Origin: Hepsetus odoe | Lineage: Eukaryota > Chordata > Actinopteri > Characiformes > Hepsetidae | Assembly: GCA_017165825.1 (NCBI GenBank) | Contig: CM029366.1 | Span: 28,947,280-29,011,279 of the forward strand | Direction: 5' to 3' | DNA: 64,000 bases | Shown here: positions 45,180-56,754 of the stretch, piece by piece | How the letters are laid out: every line of letters starts with the position of its first letter | Position numbering within the stretch: the stretch's first letter is position 1 | The notes under the pieces: model-generated | The model's input: the letters and a program-made list of their open reading frames with translations, nothing else | What the model was told of the DNA's origin: nothing | Databases searched by the model: none | Position numbers and translations under genes: made by a program

Positions 45180-46980
45180 CAGTTAATTAGTAAGTCTTTG
45201 CACAGGATTCCTGAAAGGTCAAATTTTGCCAGAGGCTTGCATATATTCCCTTTTAACATGACAAGCTGGAAGTGACAAGTGCACTGACAGTTCTTTTTCC
45301 CCCCTGTGTGAGGTTTGAAATCTTTTCTGTGTAATTATTTTGATTGTGCGGTGGTTCGGTCATCAGTGTTTCAACAATCTCAGGCCGTGCAATAAACCAT
45401 TTATACACAGTCCGGAAGAACAGATGAAGACGGTTCAGAGTTATTAGCAAGATGGGTGCAGACATCCACTGACAGCAGCGGCAGGATTGAACCAGAGTGG
45501 TCACCTCAACACCCACAATGAAACCTGACCTTCAGACAAGAAGCTAATAAAGCAAGGATTTGGGGAAACCTTTCCTTTTGATGCCAGTGCATCTTGGGAG
45601 TGGCATTCATTAAGAAAGCTTTTGAGTATTCCCATCTCCTGACACACACACGCATATACTCACTTCCCTCTGTCCTCAGACAACCTCTCCCAAAGAAGCC
45701 ATGCTCTATGTGGCCCAGTTGCTTAGAGCTTGCAGTTTCCAACAGCCTCCTTTATAAGCACACATACAAGCCTTTAGTCTCTTGTTGCAATTCCGTCACG
45801 GTTTGGATATTTATGACCACGTGATTGTTTTTTAAAGAGACCTGTGACCAAGAACCTTCCCAAACAAGTCTTGGAAAAGTCCCCCAGATCTCACACGAAG
45901 CTTTGTAAGGCCTGAGGCCGAAGGCTATTTGCTGAAAATGGTGTCCCGGACCGCTTAGAACAATAGAGGATACTGTACTTCCTTGCTCCAGTATTACAGC
46001 CTACATTCATAACCATTACGTCCAGCTAACGGCGCTCTGAGACAGAAGCGAGGAAAGCTTCACCCACTCAGTCATCAAGTCAAAGAGAGAAAGCCTCCCA
46101 GCCCAAGAATGGCACAGAAAGTTGATCAAAAGCGGGTGTGTAAAGCCTCCCAGCTGGGCAACATAACGTTGAGCATAGTGTTATATGTGTGTGAAATACA
46201 ATCTAACAAAACAGATCATTTCTGCTATTCCAGGTCTTGTCCGGGCTGTCATGCACTCGTGTTCCAGCAAGTCCTGCTTTGCCGAGGATTGGCACTCGTC
46301 CATCACACTAACAAGCAAACCATCAGCAAAGCAAACAGAATGAGTGAAATGCATAGTAAATGAAGGGGGCAATGTAAACTTCTAGCCAGTCATATTCTAG
46401 CACTGAAAAATAAAAGCTTCAATACTTTACCTTTAAAAAATTCAGGTTCTAAACTACTATGCCAATCTGCTACCTACTATCATATAAATTAGCCAAACTT
46501 GGTGCTGTATTGAAAAAGAAAAATTTCAGGTGCCTTTAGATTCTACTAAGAAGCATTAACGTTCTTCTGTTATTTTACTATCAACAGTTGAAGCTACAAA
46601 ATTTCTTTTCACTGTGAGGCAATCATCTGATTGGCTGTTAGATGTCAGTCATCTTGATAGCAGTTCACCATGTCTCGGGACGATGGTCTGAGACTGGACT
46701 TGAGATGGAAACGAGTCGGTCCAGATCTGTCAGTGCAGAAGGCGCATTGCCATAGACATCTGACAGTAAATACTGAATCTGAGTCAGTGACCAGGGCGTG
46801 TTAGGTTTGGAATGTGAGAGGCCTACATAAAGCAAGCAAACTGTGCTGACATGGTCATGAGCTCTGGATGTAGTCGTTAAAATTCTCAACAGTACTTTAA
46901 TGAGGCACACAGTTGGCTTAAACTACTGCAATACTGTTATTTCTAAAAAAAAATAATAAAAAAACTCATAAAAAATAAGG
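45180..46980. other. High-complexity DNA without recognised repeats or genes
   Basis: This is a long stretch with no transposon, SINE or array recognised. Frames include 87 and 78 codons on minus (45253-45516, 45506-45742) and 84 on plus (46109-46363). A short plus frame of 44 codons begins at 46670 in a good initiation context (CACCATG) and ends at 46804. None is recognised. Confidence 0.3.
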
Positions 46981-47044
46981 ACATGTGGTACTGTCATGTG
47001 TTCACATGCAGGTTTTGCAAATTGAGTTTGAGTTCAATGGGTTC

Positions 47045-47575
47045 AATTATTGTTCTTCCACAAATGGCACAGCTAAAACTGGAGACTTTTCAAAAAAATT
47101 TTGTAAAGGCAAATTAAAAATGCATGGAAAATGCATGGTTAAAGCACCTCTGGCATTAATGACAGTCTTCATGACACACCTTTCTTTGGGGAGTCTCTTC
47201 CTTTCTTCATGGCTCAGTGGTTCAAGATAATCCATGTTGAATGGGTGAATTATCAGGTACATTGGGTTCAGGTCCAGATTCTGGCTGGGCCATTTCAAGA
47301 CTTTCTCCTAGTTTTCACATCCAACCTCTCTTGGTTCTGTGCAATTCCAGTTAGCCCCAGGTGCACTCCAATCAATTTTTAGAAGCACCACAAGCATCTT
47401 TTAGAGAAGTAGGATAAACCAGAGTTCTGGTGTAGGTTTCATAACACAAGTTCTGAAGACTTATGTAAATGGAACCATTCAGTCTTTCAGTCTTTTATAA
47501 TCTAATCAATTTTAAAATTAGTTTGAAACATACGAAAATGTGGAAAACTTTCTGTAAGCCTGGTACTTTAATTTA
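47045..47575 (-). pseudogene. Tc1-like element remnant, internally deleted
   Basis: On the minus strand 47047-47298 encodes KWPSQNLDLNPM at its start, matching the WPSQSPDLNP block near the last catalytic residue, then sequence resembling HEE...PKER...VI.ARGA of the transposase C-terminus. To the right, 47345-47400 matches the antisense of the Tc1 5' leader (CAGGTGCACTCCAATCAATT), and 47530-47575 resembles the antisense of the element's terminal region (GAAAATGTGGAAAAC). Most of the transposase between is therefore deleted. The lineage looks close to the element at 26008-27440. Confidence 0.6.
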
Positions 47576-47579
47576 ATTG

Positions 47580-48630
47580 GCCACTGCAAATGTTTTTTTA
47601 TAACTTAATGCATTTAGAAACTTTACACTTATTCATCTGCAAAGATTAAGCTACAGACCATCAGATGAAACTGGAATAAAGACATTTTGTAACCTGATTA
47701 CCCTTAAACTCTCAACTCTACCCAAGCGAATAGCTGACCAATGGTGGCACTTGCACATGTCCACTTGTGATTGTGCTGCGTTTTGCTAGGCATCTATGAA
47801 AGTTCAAACTGGTCATGCTGAGAATCATTCTGCATTGCTTAACCAGAGAGACAACAACAAGCTGTTTGAAAGCAGACAGAGAGAGAATGTCAGGCCAAGA
47901 CGGGTTTGGTCATGGGCGCTTGCTCGTCTGACTGGCTAGTGTCAATGTCTATTAAATCTAGGACGTCATTTGAAAAAGAGGGGGCTCTTCACCACATGCC
48001 TCAAGGCCCTTGCATGTATCCATGTAATCCACAAAGATCTCCAAAAATAAATCAAAGATACTTTGAAGAGATGTTTAAATGCCTTTAAGCTTTTAGGAAT
48101 TAAATTATTAAACATAAACAAGTCTACATTCCAATGTAATGATTTTATAAGCGATTGGGCTGCTGTAAGGTAAAGAAACAAAAATTATTGCAGACTTTTT
48201 TAAGTGCTGTGACCAAAACACTTAACTCCAACCAGCTTGTCTTGACACAAAGAGATGCTAATCATTTTTTTTTTCTTTTTTGTGATGAAGAAAACAAGGA
48301 GAGATAAAAATCCAGAGATCTGATGAACTTAATTGCCACTGGAAAATAAACAGTCAGTGTTCAAACAAAGTGGTGGAAATTCAAAGCACCAGATAAACAA
48401 GTGCAGGGATGGGAGGAACAAGAAAAGAGGAAATAAACATTTTTTTTCTGCACTTCAATGATTTCCTAAACATCTGTGACCAATGGTTGGGTATGCATGA
48501 CTACTGATTGTCAACTAGATGACTAGTTGTTTCTAAGATAATAAAAGTAGAAGTATTTTGTTTGCAGTTTGCTACTAAGGTCTAGCAGATGATATCTGTG
48601 CTTCTTCGCAGTAGAAATCAATTTAACAAA
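47580..48630. other. AT-rich DNA without recognised genes
   Basis: No repeat family or convincing frame is seen. Confidence 0.45.
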
Positions 48631-48639
48631 TGAGACAAA

Positions 48640-48800
48640 GCTATGGTGGTAGGATGCTCGTTTCTGGATCAAGAGGCTGCATGTTCAAAACCTACCCAGC
48701 CATCATTGGGCACCTTAAGGTGCTCCAGGGAGACTGTCCCTGTGATTATGAAATGAAAGTTGCTCTGAATAAGAGCGTCTGCTTAATGCAGTATATACAA
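48640..48800 (+). repeat. tRNA-derived SINE (family 2), diverged
   Basis: The head has TATGGTGGTAGGATGCTCG and a degraded B box (ATGTTCAAAACC). The middle has CTCCAGGGAGACTGTCCCTG, and the end has GCTCTGAATAAGAGCGTCTG followed by CTTAATGC. That end is the hallmark of a widespread teleost SINE group (GCTCTGGATAAGAGCGTCTG). Confidence 0.8.
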
Positions 48801-49054
48801 TGTGTGTATCAGTTCATTTACATATCCAATATGACGTTTATAAGAGAAAAAATGATGGAAATCTTTAGAATAAGCTGCTAATTTGAAGGTAAATTATGTA
48901 TATAAGTGCCCCGTTTAATTTTAAAAAAGAGATTTATTAAGGTCTGATCTTTACTACACATGCTTGATGACGTATCATAACACCTGATGAGATTTCTGTA
49001 TATGGTTGAAATAGCTGATGCTGAAAAAGTTTCAAAAGACTTTGACTACACCCA

Positions 49055-49156
49055 TTTATAGTTAAATAAATTTATAAATTATAAATTAAATACCATCTAT
49101 AAATTCCATATAAATACCATCTTAACACCATTTATAAATTAAAGACCATCTAAAAG
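49055..49156. repeat. Degenerate AT-rich tandem repeat
   Basis: About four degenerate units built around TTTATAAATTAAATACCATC. Unit length is about 20-25 bp. Confidence 0.65.
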
Positions 49157-49223
49157 CTTTGTTAGCCTCCCCAGGGACAGTTGACCAACAAAGATCACTC
49201 CATCAGCAAGAAAATGAAATTAT

Positions 49224-49426
49224 ATTTGGGGTGGGGGTCTAGTTGTAGGGTACTTGCCTATAAACCTGTGGATCAAGAAGTTGCAGGTTCAAATCCCACC
49301 TCTAGCACTACCACCATTGGCTTCCTGAGCAAGACCCTTAGCCCTGAATTGCTCCTGGGGGACTGTCCCTGTAATTAAGACATGGGAGTCGCTCTGGATA
49401 AGAGGTCTTCTAAATGCCGCAAATGA
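49224..49426 (+). repeat. tRNA-derived SINE (family 2)
   Basis: Better preserved than the copy at 48640. It has a B-box region CAGGTTCAAATCCC, then CCTGAGCAAGACCCTTAG, TTGCTCCTGGGGGACTGTCC and the end TCGCTCTGGATAAGAGGTCT, followed by CTAAATGCCGCAAATG. Confidence 0.87.
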
Positions 49427-49479
49427 AAATGTAATTAAAATAAGCCAAATAATTAACGCTGAACAACAATGGACGAGCT

Positions 49480-50150
49480 GAGTTGCAGAGATAAAGAAAC
49501 TACTGTTCAAAATGAGCATTTCTGTCAGTCTATGTACAAGCCAGAGGGCTAGTGGAAAAGTATTTTGTGGATAGATAAAACCCAAGTAGAACTTTTTGGC
49601 TTTAAGAATAATTATTTAAATTTAAAGAAACACTTCAGCATATCCTTGAAACATGGTGGTGCTGCCATCAGTGATGTGGCAATGAAAACAGCAAACGTGT
49701 AAGAAAGATGTCAGGACATCTGTCTGTGAACTGAATCTCAAGAGAAAGTGGTCATGCAGCAAGCCAATGACTTTAAGCAAACCAATCATTTTAGCAAAGT
49801 AGGCTTAAAGTAGAATTAAGCTTATGTTTGGGATCAGACTACCCAAAGTCCTAACCTTAACCAAATAGAAATGTTTCGGGGAGCGCCTGAAGGGAGCAGT
49901 TCATGGGAGGGAACTCACCACCATCCCAGAGCTGAAGCTTTTCTGTTTGGAGGAATGGGTTAAAAGTCCTCTAGGCTGATTCATTCATCAGTTACCGGAA
50001 CCAATGCAGTCAGAAGTATCTAGTCATGGCTCCATAACAGAATCACACTGAAAGCTAAGGTTTCCATATTTTCCCAATAACAATTGAATACTTTGCCTCA
50101 ATAAACAAATGTAAAAAGTATATTTTGGTTTCATTTTTGATGTTTACAGG
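49480..50150 (+). pseudogene. Decayed Tc1-like transposase
   Basis: Near 49557-49600 the frame reads ILWIDKTQVELFG, matching the LWTDETKIELFG block with the first catalytic Asp kept. KHGGAA follows near 49651. The middle QQDN block is missing. Near 49850-49875 LNQIEMFR matches the LNPIEMLW block with its Glu, and the next 100 bp (GAGCAGTTCATGGGAGG to the GAGCTGAAGCTTTTCTG phrase) match the C-terminal part. The 3' flank (CTTTGCCTCAATAAACAAAT) also fits this lineage. Frameshifts and one large deletion make it inactive. Terminal repeats are not seen. Confidence 0.8.
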
Positions 50151-50198
50151 TTGTGTTTTATGTAGATTCTAAATAGTTTTCAGACTTTAAAAGCATAA

Positions 50199-50445
50199 GT
50201 AAAATTGACTATTTTTGTCATTGTTAAACACAGCACAGTATGAACCATAATGAAATTCATCCTCTGCATTTCACCTATACACACATGTGCAGTAGGGGGC
50301 ATCTATTTAAAGCACCCAGGGAGCAGTGAAGGGGAAGGTACCTTGCTCAAGGGTGCCTAGAGGCAACCTACTAGTCTGGGATTCAAGCCCATGGCCTTCT
50401 GATCCTGGAGCCAACTCCCTCACCACTAGGCCACCGCTGCCCCAT
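50199..50445 (-). repeat. tRNA-derived SINE (family 1)
   Basis: Minus orientation with an intact head at the right (CACCACTAGGCCACCGCTGC on plus). The CTCF-like segment is changed here to GCAGTAGGGGGCAT. Confidence 0.9.
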
Positions 50446-50449
50446 GTGT

Positions 50450-50925
50450 GCACTGTGTGATAAGACATTCGGAACTTTCCAGTTAAACAGTTCTCAGCTC
50501 TATACAATCTTTTTTTAGGAGACTTTATAAAGCTTGCAGTGGTTTTATAATGTAATATTTCCTCACCAATAAAGCTCTTCTGTGTTTGGTGTTTACCAGA
50601 ATGACTGTTTTCTGACCTTTCCTGCTGGGTATACTCTGTTTTTATGTCGCTGTATTTTAGGCACTGACTTTAACTAACTGCTGCCCACACTGAATTTATT
50701 AGTCAACTCGTCTATGTAACCTGGATCTGCTCAGCAATTAAAATAGATTGTGCTGCTTTTTTAAATGAAAGACATTTGAAAAAGTTATGAAATGGCTGTA
50801 AAACAGAAAAAAGTGTGTGTTCATATGGGCGTGTGCATAGTTTGCGTTGATAGTGTCTTGGCACAAATATTGGGGGGAGGGGGTTATGTCCTTCAATAAA
50901 ATTTCTTTTTGTCCCACCAGACAGT
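50450..50925. other. AT-rich DNA
   Basis: No gene or repeat family is recognised. Confidence 0.4.
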
Positions 50926-50933
50926 GTTTATAC

Positions 50934-51150
50934 CTGCCCTGAAGAGTCAAGATAAACAATCTCCATGCCAGTGACAAGTGAGATCCCGTAAGGCAACATG
51001 ATGCACTCAAAGCACGGATTACACGTTCCTTGCTCAGGAGCTTCTTTCCGCACCTGAGGATCTCCCCGTTTACCCAGTGACAATAGCCGCTCCCTGTTCA
51101 GCCCCTCTGCCAACAATTCCCGCAAAGCTTTGGGGCACGGTAGCTGGACT
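50934..51150 (-). CDS. Candidate internal exon, unknown product
   Basis: On the minus strand an open frame of about 72 codons runs to SSGQ and is followed directly by CAG|GTATAA, a good donor site (GT at 50933-50932) with an in-frame stop straight after it, as expected at a true exon edge. A possible acceptor with the pyrimidine-rich TTTCTTGTTC upstream ends at CAAG before 51150. The encoded stretch is rich in charged residues, with CNPCFECIMLPYG near its C-terminal third. I do not recognise any family. A frame this short can arise by chance, and the acceptor is mediocre. It could instead be a conserved non-coding element. Confidence 0.25.
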
Positions 51151-51329
51151 CTTGACAGCATTTGAACAAGAAATAGGGCCCCATGTTGCTTTATTGTGAG
51201 GGTCAGTTTCTCACACCCAAGCCCAATTTCTGAAGATCATGACTGAGAATGGCAAACTGTTCTTGGAGCAGTGAAGTAAGAAGGAGTGAAGCATGAGAAA
51301 CGGAGTGCAATGGAAATTTGACTGTGGTG

Positions 51330-51605
51330 GCAGCCAAGCTACATGCCTAAGGTAAACAAGGCAAGTTGCTGCAGGCCAGGTAATGGGCATTCATCAAGCC
51401 TGTCAGGCAGGGGGAGGCTCCTGCAGTGTGCTCTAACTGTGCTGTATTCTAACGAAGCCTACTGTAATGGCAGAACAAGAGAGGGCACTAAGTTTGCATA
51501 TACGAAAAGCAGAGCTGCTCCAAGACTGCCAGTAACGCTTTGTGAAACCTTGCAAGTCATGCACACACTTCTCTGTCATTTGACCTTTCATAATTTTTCT
51601 TAATA
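51330..51605. other. Candidate conserved non-coding region
   Basis: High-complexity, moderately GC-rich sequence with an 86-codon plus frame (51343-51603) that has no recognised domain. Confidence 0.25.
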
Positions 51606-51609
51606 TGCT

Positions 51610-52195
51610 GACTCATTACACCATGGCTACTCAAGTGTAGTGGCAATTCAAAGAGTTTCTCACTTCTCTGTAAGATGACACATATGTAAACTTGGGTGAA
51701 TAAGCTTTCAATTAATCATTGTTCCTGTAACAGATTAACATTTTCACTGTACCTTGATGATTCGACCAGTTGAACCATTATGCCTTTTGGCATTTCTTCT
51801 CACTTTGCCACATTACATCTGTGTGATGAGTGATTTTATTAGATCACCCCTACCTTTCCTGTAGTGTACCTCAATCTGGCAGAATGACTATGTATTAAAC
51901 AAACATTTTAGAGGATCATAAAGAGCTTTTGTTTTTAAGTAAACAATGAGTCAGAATGGCATCTTTTTCCATAATCGTCAACATCAACATTGTCTATTAA
52001 TTTGCAGCACAATCTGTGACCAAACCTGTGGCTCTTTGTAATAATAATAATAAGAAGAAGAAGAAGAAGAAGAAGGATGATAAGCATACTTTTATACTTA
52101 TTGTTATTGTTGTTATAATTACATAACTGGGACAATAGCAGCTGCTGTTTACACTGGTGAAATGTCATGACAAATTCACAAACAGAAAAGCTTTT
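51610..52195. other. AT-rich DNA with (AAT)n(AAG)n
   Basis: AAT then AAG repeats at 52039-52075. No gene is recognised. Confidence 0.5.
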
Positions 52196-52198
52196 TTA

Positions 52199-52337
52199 AA
52201 AGTGAAAATGACTATTTTTTGACAGGTATGGTACCTTGCTCAAAGATACTTCAGGGCAACCTGTTGGGAATGGGATTCGAACCCATGACCTTCTGATCAT
52301 GTTGCCTAGTTTCTAAATACTTGGGCATTGCTGCCCA
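52199..52337 (-). repeat. tRNA-derived SINE (family 1), internally deleted
   Basis: The tail (AAGTGAAAATGACTATTTTT) is joined directly to the body (GGTACCTTGCTCAAAG), with about 100 bp missing, including the CTCF-like segment. The B-box region GGGATTCGAACCC is intact. Confidence 0.85.
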
Positions 52338-52628
52338 GCAAGCTCATTTTCCATCTTCCTGTTTAAAAAGCATACAGAGGACGCATCAGGTATTAAACTG
52401 ACAAGAATAGATATCACTACAGATATCACTACAAAAGCTGCAAAGCCACTTCATGTTTTGTTTGTTTAAAAGTTAAGAACATTTTTCCTTCTCCTTCAAA
52501 GTTCTTTTAGGAGATGCAAGGTTTTGTTAGGCCCGTGATGATACATGTCAGAAACATCCACATTCTCCACGCCTTCTTCAATGCTATATTTTGCATTGCT
52601 TCTTAACAGTCATACATGTACACATCTC

Positions 52629-52780
52629 GCCCTCCCCTCTTCTCTCCTCTTCTCCTCTCTTCTTTTCTTTTCTCTTCTCTCTCTTCTCTTCTCTTCTCTT
52701 CTCTTCTTTTCTTTTCTCTCTCTTCTCTTCTCTTCTCTTCTCTTCTCTTCTCTTCTCTTCTCTTCTCTTCTCTTTCCTAC
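52629..52780. repeat. (CTCTT)n pentanucleotide array
   Basis: About 150 bp of polypyrimidine built mainly from CTCTT units. It explains the 170-codon Leu/Ser/Phe-rich plus frame and the Lys/Arg/Glu-rich minus frames here. Confidence 0.96.
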
Positions 52781-53120
52781 TCTGTTCTTTGATGTGAAAG
52801 AAGCTGGCTGTAAATTCCACTCCTTTATCCCAGTTCCCGTTTTGATTAGCAAGGTTAACAAGCTTCCCGAGCTTAAGCTAATGAGAGGCCGCCACGCAGA
52901 GGGGTCACTATGGTCCCCCCCCACTCCCTACCTCCCTCTCTTCTCTCCCTCATTCCCTCTCCTCTGCTGCACGGCACGACCGTCCCTTTCTCTGTCTGTC
53001 CTGCTGGGGACATATGGGGGGTTTCTCATTAAGGCAGGATGTGCCAGGATGCAGTAAACTCTCTTTTTTTCACCCTTTTTTTCCCCTTGCTTTCTTCCCT
53101 ACATTTCTTTTTTTTCTCAG

Positions 53121-53269
53121 GGTAAGAGACTTTCAGGGCTGGAGAAGATCACTTGCAGATGTAGAGGAGACGGGGAGCAGACATGCCGCTGGGAGAGAAA
53201 AAGAGAGGGGAGCAAGAACACCACCACTATGGAGGACTGCTCTGAAAACTGTAACTCCTTTGGAGATGA
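53121..53269 (+). CDS. Candidate 5' exon, unknown product
   Basis: A strong acceptor precedes the segment: a long pyrimidine tract (53060-53117) ending in TTTTTTTTCTCAG at 53120. An ATG at 53229 lies in a strong initiation context (A at -3, G at +4) and opens MEDCSENCNSFGDE, with a possible donor GTATAG at 53270 splitting the last codon. Upstream codons in that frame are also open for about 20 residues. An alternative ATG at 53184 gives a peptide ending within 25 codons. I do not recognise the product. It may be the end of a 5' UTR exon of a gene lying outside the window, or chance. Confidence 0.28.
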
Positions 53270-53339
53270 GTATAGTCAAGCAACTTCTTAAATGTCATCA
53301 TTTAATGACAGTCCATCTTTTCTAACTCTTTACAGATGG

Positions 53340-54500
53340 GAAAACCCATCTGTCCATCCTTTTTTTTAATTAAAGAGTTTAATTGTGACTTGTTTTTTCC
53401 AGTTCATATAGTTCATCTATTCAACTTTCCCTGCAAAAACAGCCTATCAGGTACTGAGAACCAAGACATTGAGATATAAAGTACTTAGCAAATGTACTGA
53501 GCCACCTTACATTTCACACCTTATATTTCAAGGGAATCACCTTTTCAGCATAAGACAATACAATGTTATGCCTGTAAAAATGTCTTATCTTTGCTATACT
53601 GAGTAGATTAAATTGAAAAGTAGGTACAAATGTTTAGCGCAACAAACTGCAAAGTACCTAAAGGTTCTAGATAAAGGGGTTTCAACCACTCAGCATTTAG
53701 CGTTTAGTTAGATGCTGTGTTCTGCTTGCAAAAACTGCTCAGGTACAGGGCCTGCACTGAAAATGAGAACCAAAAACTTTGTCTTTCAGGAAGACTGGAG
53801 AACTGCTCATTGTATACATTATATACAAGTCTGGTTCTGTGGAAGCAAAATATGAAGAAATGAAGAGTGATGTACTACCTATTTGGATATTAAGATTAAG
53901 CTCAACCAATACTAAGTATTATAAGTATACACCATGAAGTTCTAAGGAGTGCTTCCCAAATGGCTTTTAAAAGAGGCACCCATTTGAAAAGAAGACATTC
54001 ACACGCATCAGTCTTAAAGGGACAGTAACAAAGATTTGATTCGGCGGAATGAAAAAAGGTTGAAAAGGGTTATGTAAAGCAATTCCAACGGCTCTGTTGA
54101 ATAAAACCAAATGGCAATGTGGATGTCAGGCTGAAACAACAACATGCTGGTAAAATATATGATAAAGGCCCCTTGTAAAATAAAGGTGCTAAAAGATTTT
54201 TAGGGTGAAGCTATAACAGATAAATGCTCCATGCTTTAACAACCAAATCTCTGCACCATTTAAAGCAGGTGGTCAATTAGCATGGACAGTAATGTAGACG
54301 TTCTCTTTAAAAAAAATTACAGATTTCTACCAGAAGAATGTTTTGCATAATTAAGTTATAAGGGTGAAAGGATCAAAAAGTTGTTACCCCTGTTATATTA
54401 TATATTATGTTATATTATGTTATATTACATATTACATTTGCCAGCACTCACACACACATACTAGACCCTATATATAAATGGCATCAATAAAAATGCATAT
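53340..54500. other. AT-rich DNA without recognised genes
   Basis: A degenerate TTATATTATG tandem lies at 54393-54436. Otherwise nothing is recognised. Confidence 0.45.
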
Positions 54501-54503
54501 AAA

Positions 54504-54506
<3 letters not shown>

Positions 54507-54546
<40 letters not shown>

Positions 54547-54698
54547 TAAGTATATTGCTTTAATCTTGTTCAGGAAGGTCCCGTCCCTCGCCTCTGTGTG
54601 TGCGCTGGTTGGACACTGTCATACTTTCCGCCAATCTCCGCTGGGGACAAGTGCACAGATAATGATGGATGGATGGATATATATATATATATATATAT
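54507..54698. repeat. (AT)n arrays and a short (GATG)n run
   Basis: AT at 54507-54544 and 54677-54698, with GATG units at 54664-54676. Confidence 0.93.
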
Positions 54699-55077
54699 GA
54701 CACCTAAACTTAAGCCTTTTAACTTTGAGCCTTGGCATGAAAGCGTGTGCAGTTCTGTTAAGGTTTTGAAATGAGACATAAACAAACAAAGCCAATCCAT
54801 ATTATGTTGACATGCATTAATTTGGAATGTTTGAGCTCCTTCTCTATGTTGTTCGCTTCTTTGAATGAATCGATTCATATGCAAAACAGCACAGAGTGGG
54901 GTAGCAGCAGTTTGCAACTGCAGTGTGTGCAGCTGCTCTGTGTCACCTACTTCACTCACACAGTTCATGAGCTGCTGAAGTTTGGAGGCAGTAAAGAAAC
55001 CAGAGAGAGCAATGTTAACTGGGGAAGGGGATGTGGGGTGCAATGATACTTAATTAAAAGGTTATTTTTTCTTCTTT

Positions 55078-55088
55078 CTCTCTCTCTC

Positions 55089-55126
<38 letters not shown>
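55078..55126. repeat. (TC)n(CA)n compound microsatellite
   Basis: TC at 55078-55088, then CA at 55090-55126. Confidence 0.95.
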
Positions 55127-55127
<1 letters not shown>

Positions 55128-55282
55128 CCAGAGTTCATCCGCACTGCACCCATAAAAATTTTAATTGAGATGTGTCTCTGGTACAATGCATGTGGTTTAA
55201 CAAACTCTGAGGGGCCGCCTACACTGGTTAATTATTCTCATGTGCTCCATCTGCACTGAGTGAGAGAGAGTAAAGCAAGAGT

Positions 55283-55403
<121 letters not shown>

Positions 55404-55532
55404 GGTTAGACATCAAATGAAGATAGTTGTGTTTGAAATGTTGTCTACACATTTTAAAGCATCATGTTGTTTTTCCTGAATGCTTTAAAGCAACGCATCT
55501 CAGCTCCAAACAGCTGTAATACACATATATAT

Positions 55533-55572
55533 GTATGTGTGTGCATGTGTGTGTGCGTGTGTGTGTGTGTGT
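55533..55572. repeat. (TG)n microsatellite
   Basis: TG repeat with CA and CG interruptions. Confidence 0.92.
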
Positions 55573-55574
55573 AT

Positions 55575-56750
55575 TGTGTAGGGTTACACTGTGCTTTGGG
55601 GAAGGACGTGATTGGGACAGTGCCAGTGTGTGTGGCAGTGTGATGCTCAGTAGAAGAGACAGCGATGTAATTTGCCCTTCCAACACCACGGGCTCTTGCA
55701 TAATCCACGCTTCATGCACTCTCAGTTTAAAGGGCTTGTTATATGCAATATCTCTACATTAGTTTCACATGTAACAGTTCTAACATTGGGAATAACACAG
55801 TTGGAATGAGGGGAAGTAATAACCCTATTCTATTTTATTCTATTAGTAAGCTACTACTTAATATTCTAGTAGCGCTGCCACAAATAAAAGAGGAATTGCA
55901 TTGCAATTTGCTGATTTTTACAGTCAGAAAACAAATTTCATGGAGTTTCTTAAGTTTTGTTCATCTTTATATTTTTAAAGACCTTATTGACAGAATTGTA
56001 AGATTTTTCAGAAATGAAAGGGCTCATATCACCACTTTTCTTGAATTAAAAAGACTTGAATTATGCTTACAGCATTAAAGTACATGATGTACACATATAA
56101 GATTTACATGAAGGCAACCATCCATACAGCCCGTATATGTAAACTGTGTTTTCAAATCATAGCATTTGTGATACCACAAAACCAAGACATTTACATGTGT
56201 ATGTCCTTATTCATCCTACAGCAGTATAGCCGTTCCGATTTCCAGAGTGTTTCTGAAACTACCTGTTGAATGCAATTAAAATATAATCAGACACCTTCAT
56301 GAGAGTAAAAACAGGAAATCAAACTTATCAAAAAAATAGCCTGCCCAATTCTGTAACAGGATTCATTGGACTGATGAAATCATGATTTACCTTTGCTAAA
56401 ATTATGAGAAGAGAAAATATTTCCATTTCCCATTACTAATATTTATATTGAGTGTCTGGGTGTCTGGTGATTAAGGCTTTGCTCCATCATCAGAAACACA
56501 GAGGTTGAATCCTGGTGATTAGTTTGTGTATTAGCAGTGATGTGCCATGTAGACAGTACTATCTAGCAGATGGGAAATTGCTATAAACTAATTGGGAGAA
56601 AAGCTGGGTAAAAAAAACATCTTTGGTCAAGACTGACACCCTATGCTGCCAGACTGCTGATCGTAATGTTTCTGATTGCTTGGTTCTCCCCCCAAAAATC
56701 ATTATAACAGCAGAAATTAAGGACTGTCTGGCCCTGCATATCTGTGTGTA
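55575..56750. other. AT-rich DNA without recognised genes
   Basis: A 111-codon plus frame (55743-56078) has no recognisable domain. A faint SINE-head-like phrase at about 56460-56510 was not convincing. Confidence 0.4.
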
Positions 56751-56754
56751 TGTA

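Noticed and set aside
52545..53057. 170-codon plus frame
   Set aside because: Its length comes from the CTCTT array, giving a Leu/Ser/Phe repeat.
54570..55043. 157-codon minus frame
   Set aside because: It crosses an AT array (Ile/Tyr repeat) and has no recognisable domain.
56455..56580. Possible extra SINE head
   Set aside because: Only GGTGATTAAGG and GAGGTTGAATCCTGG are suggestive. The body and tail are missing and the match is too weak.
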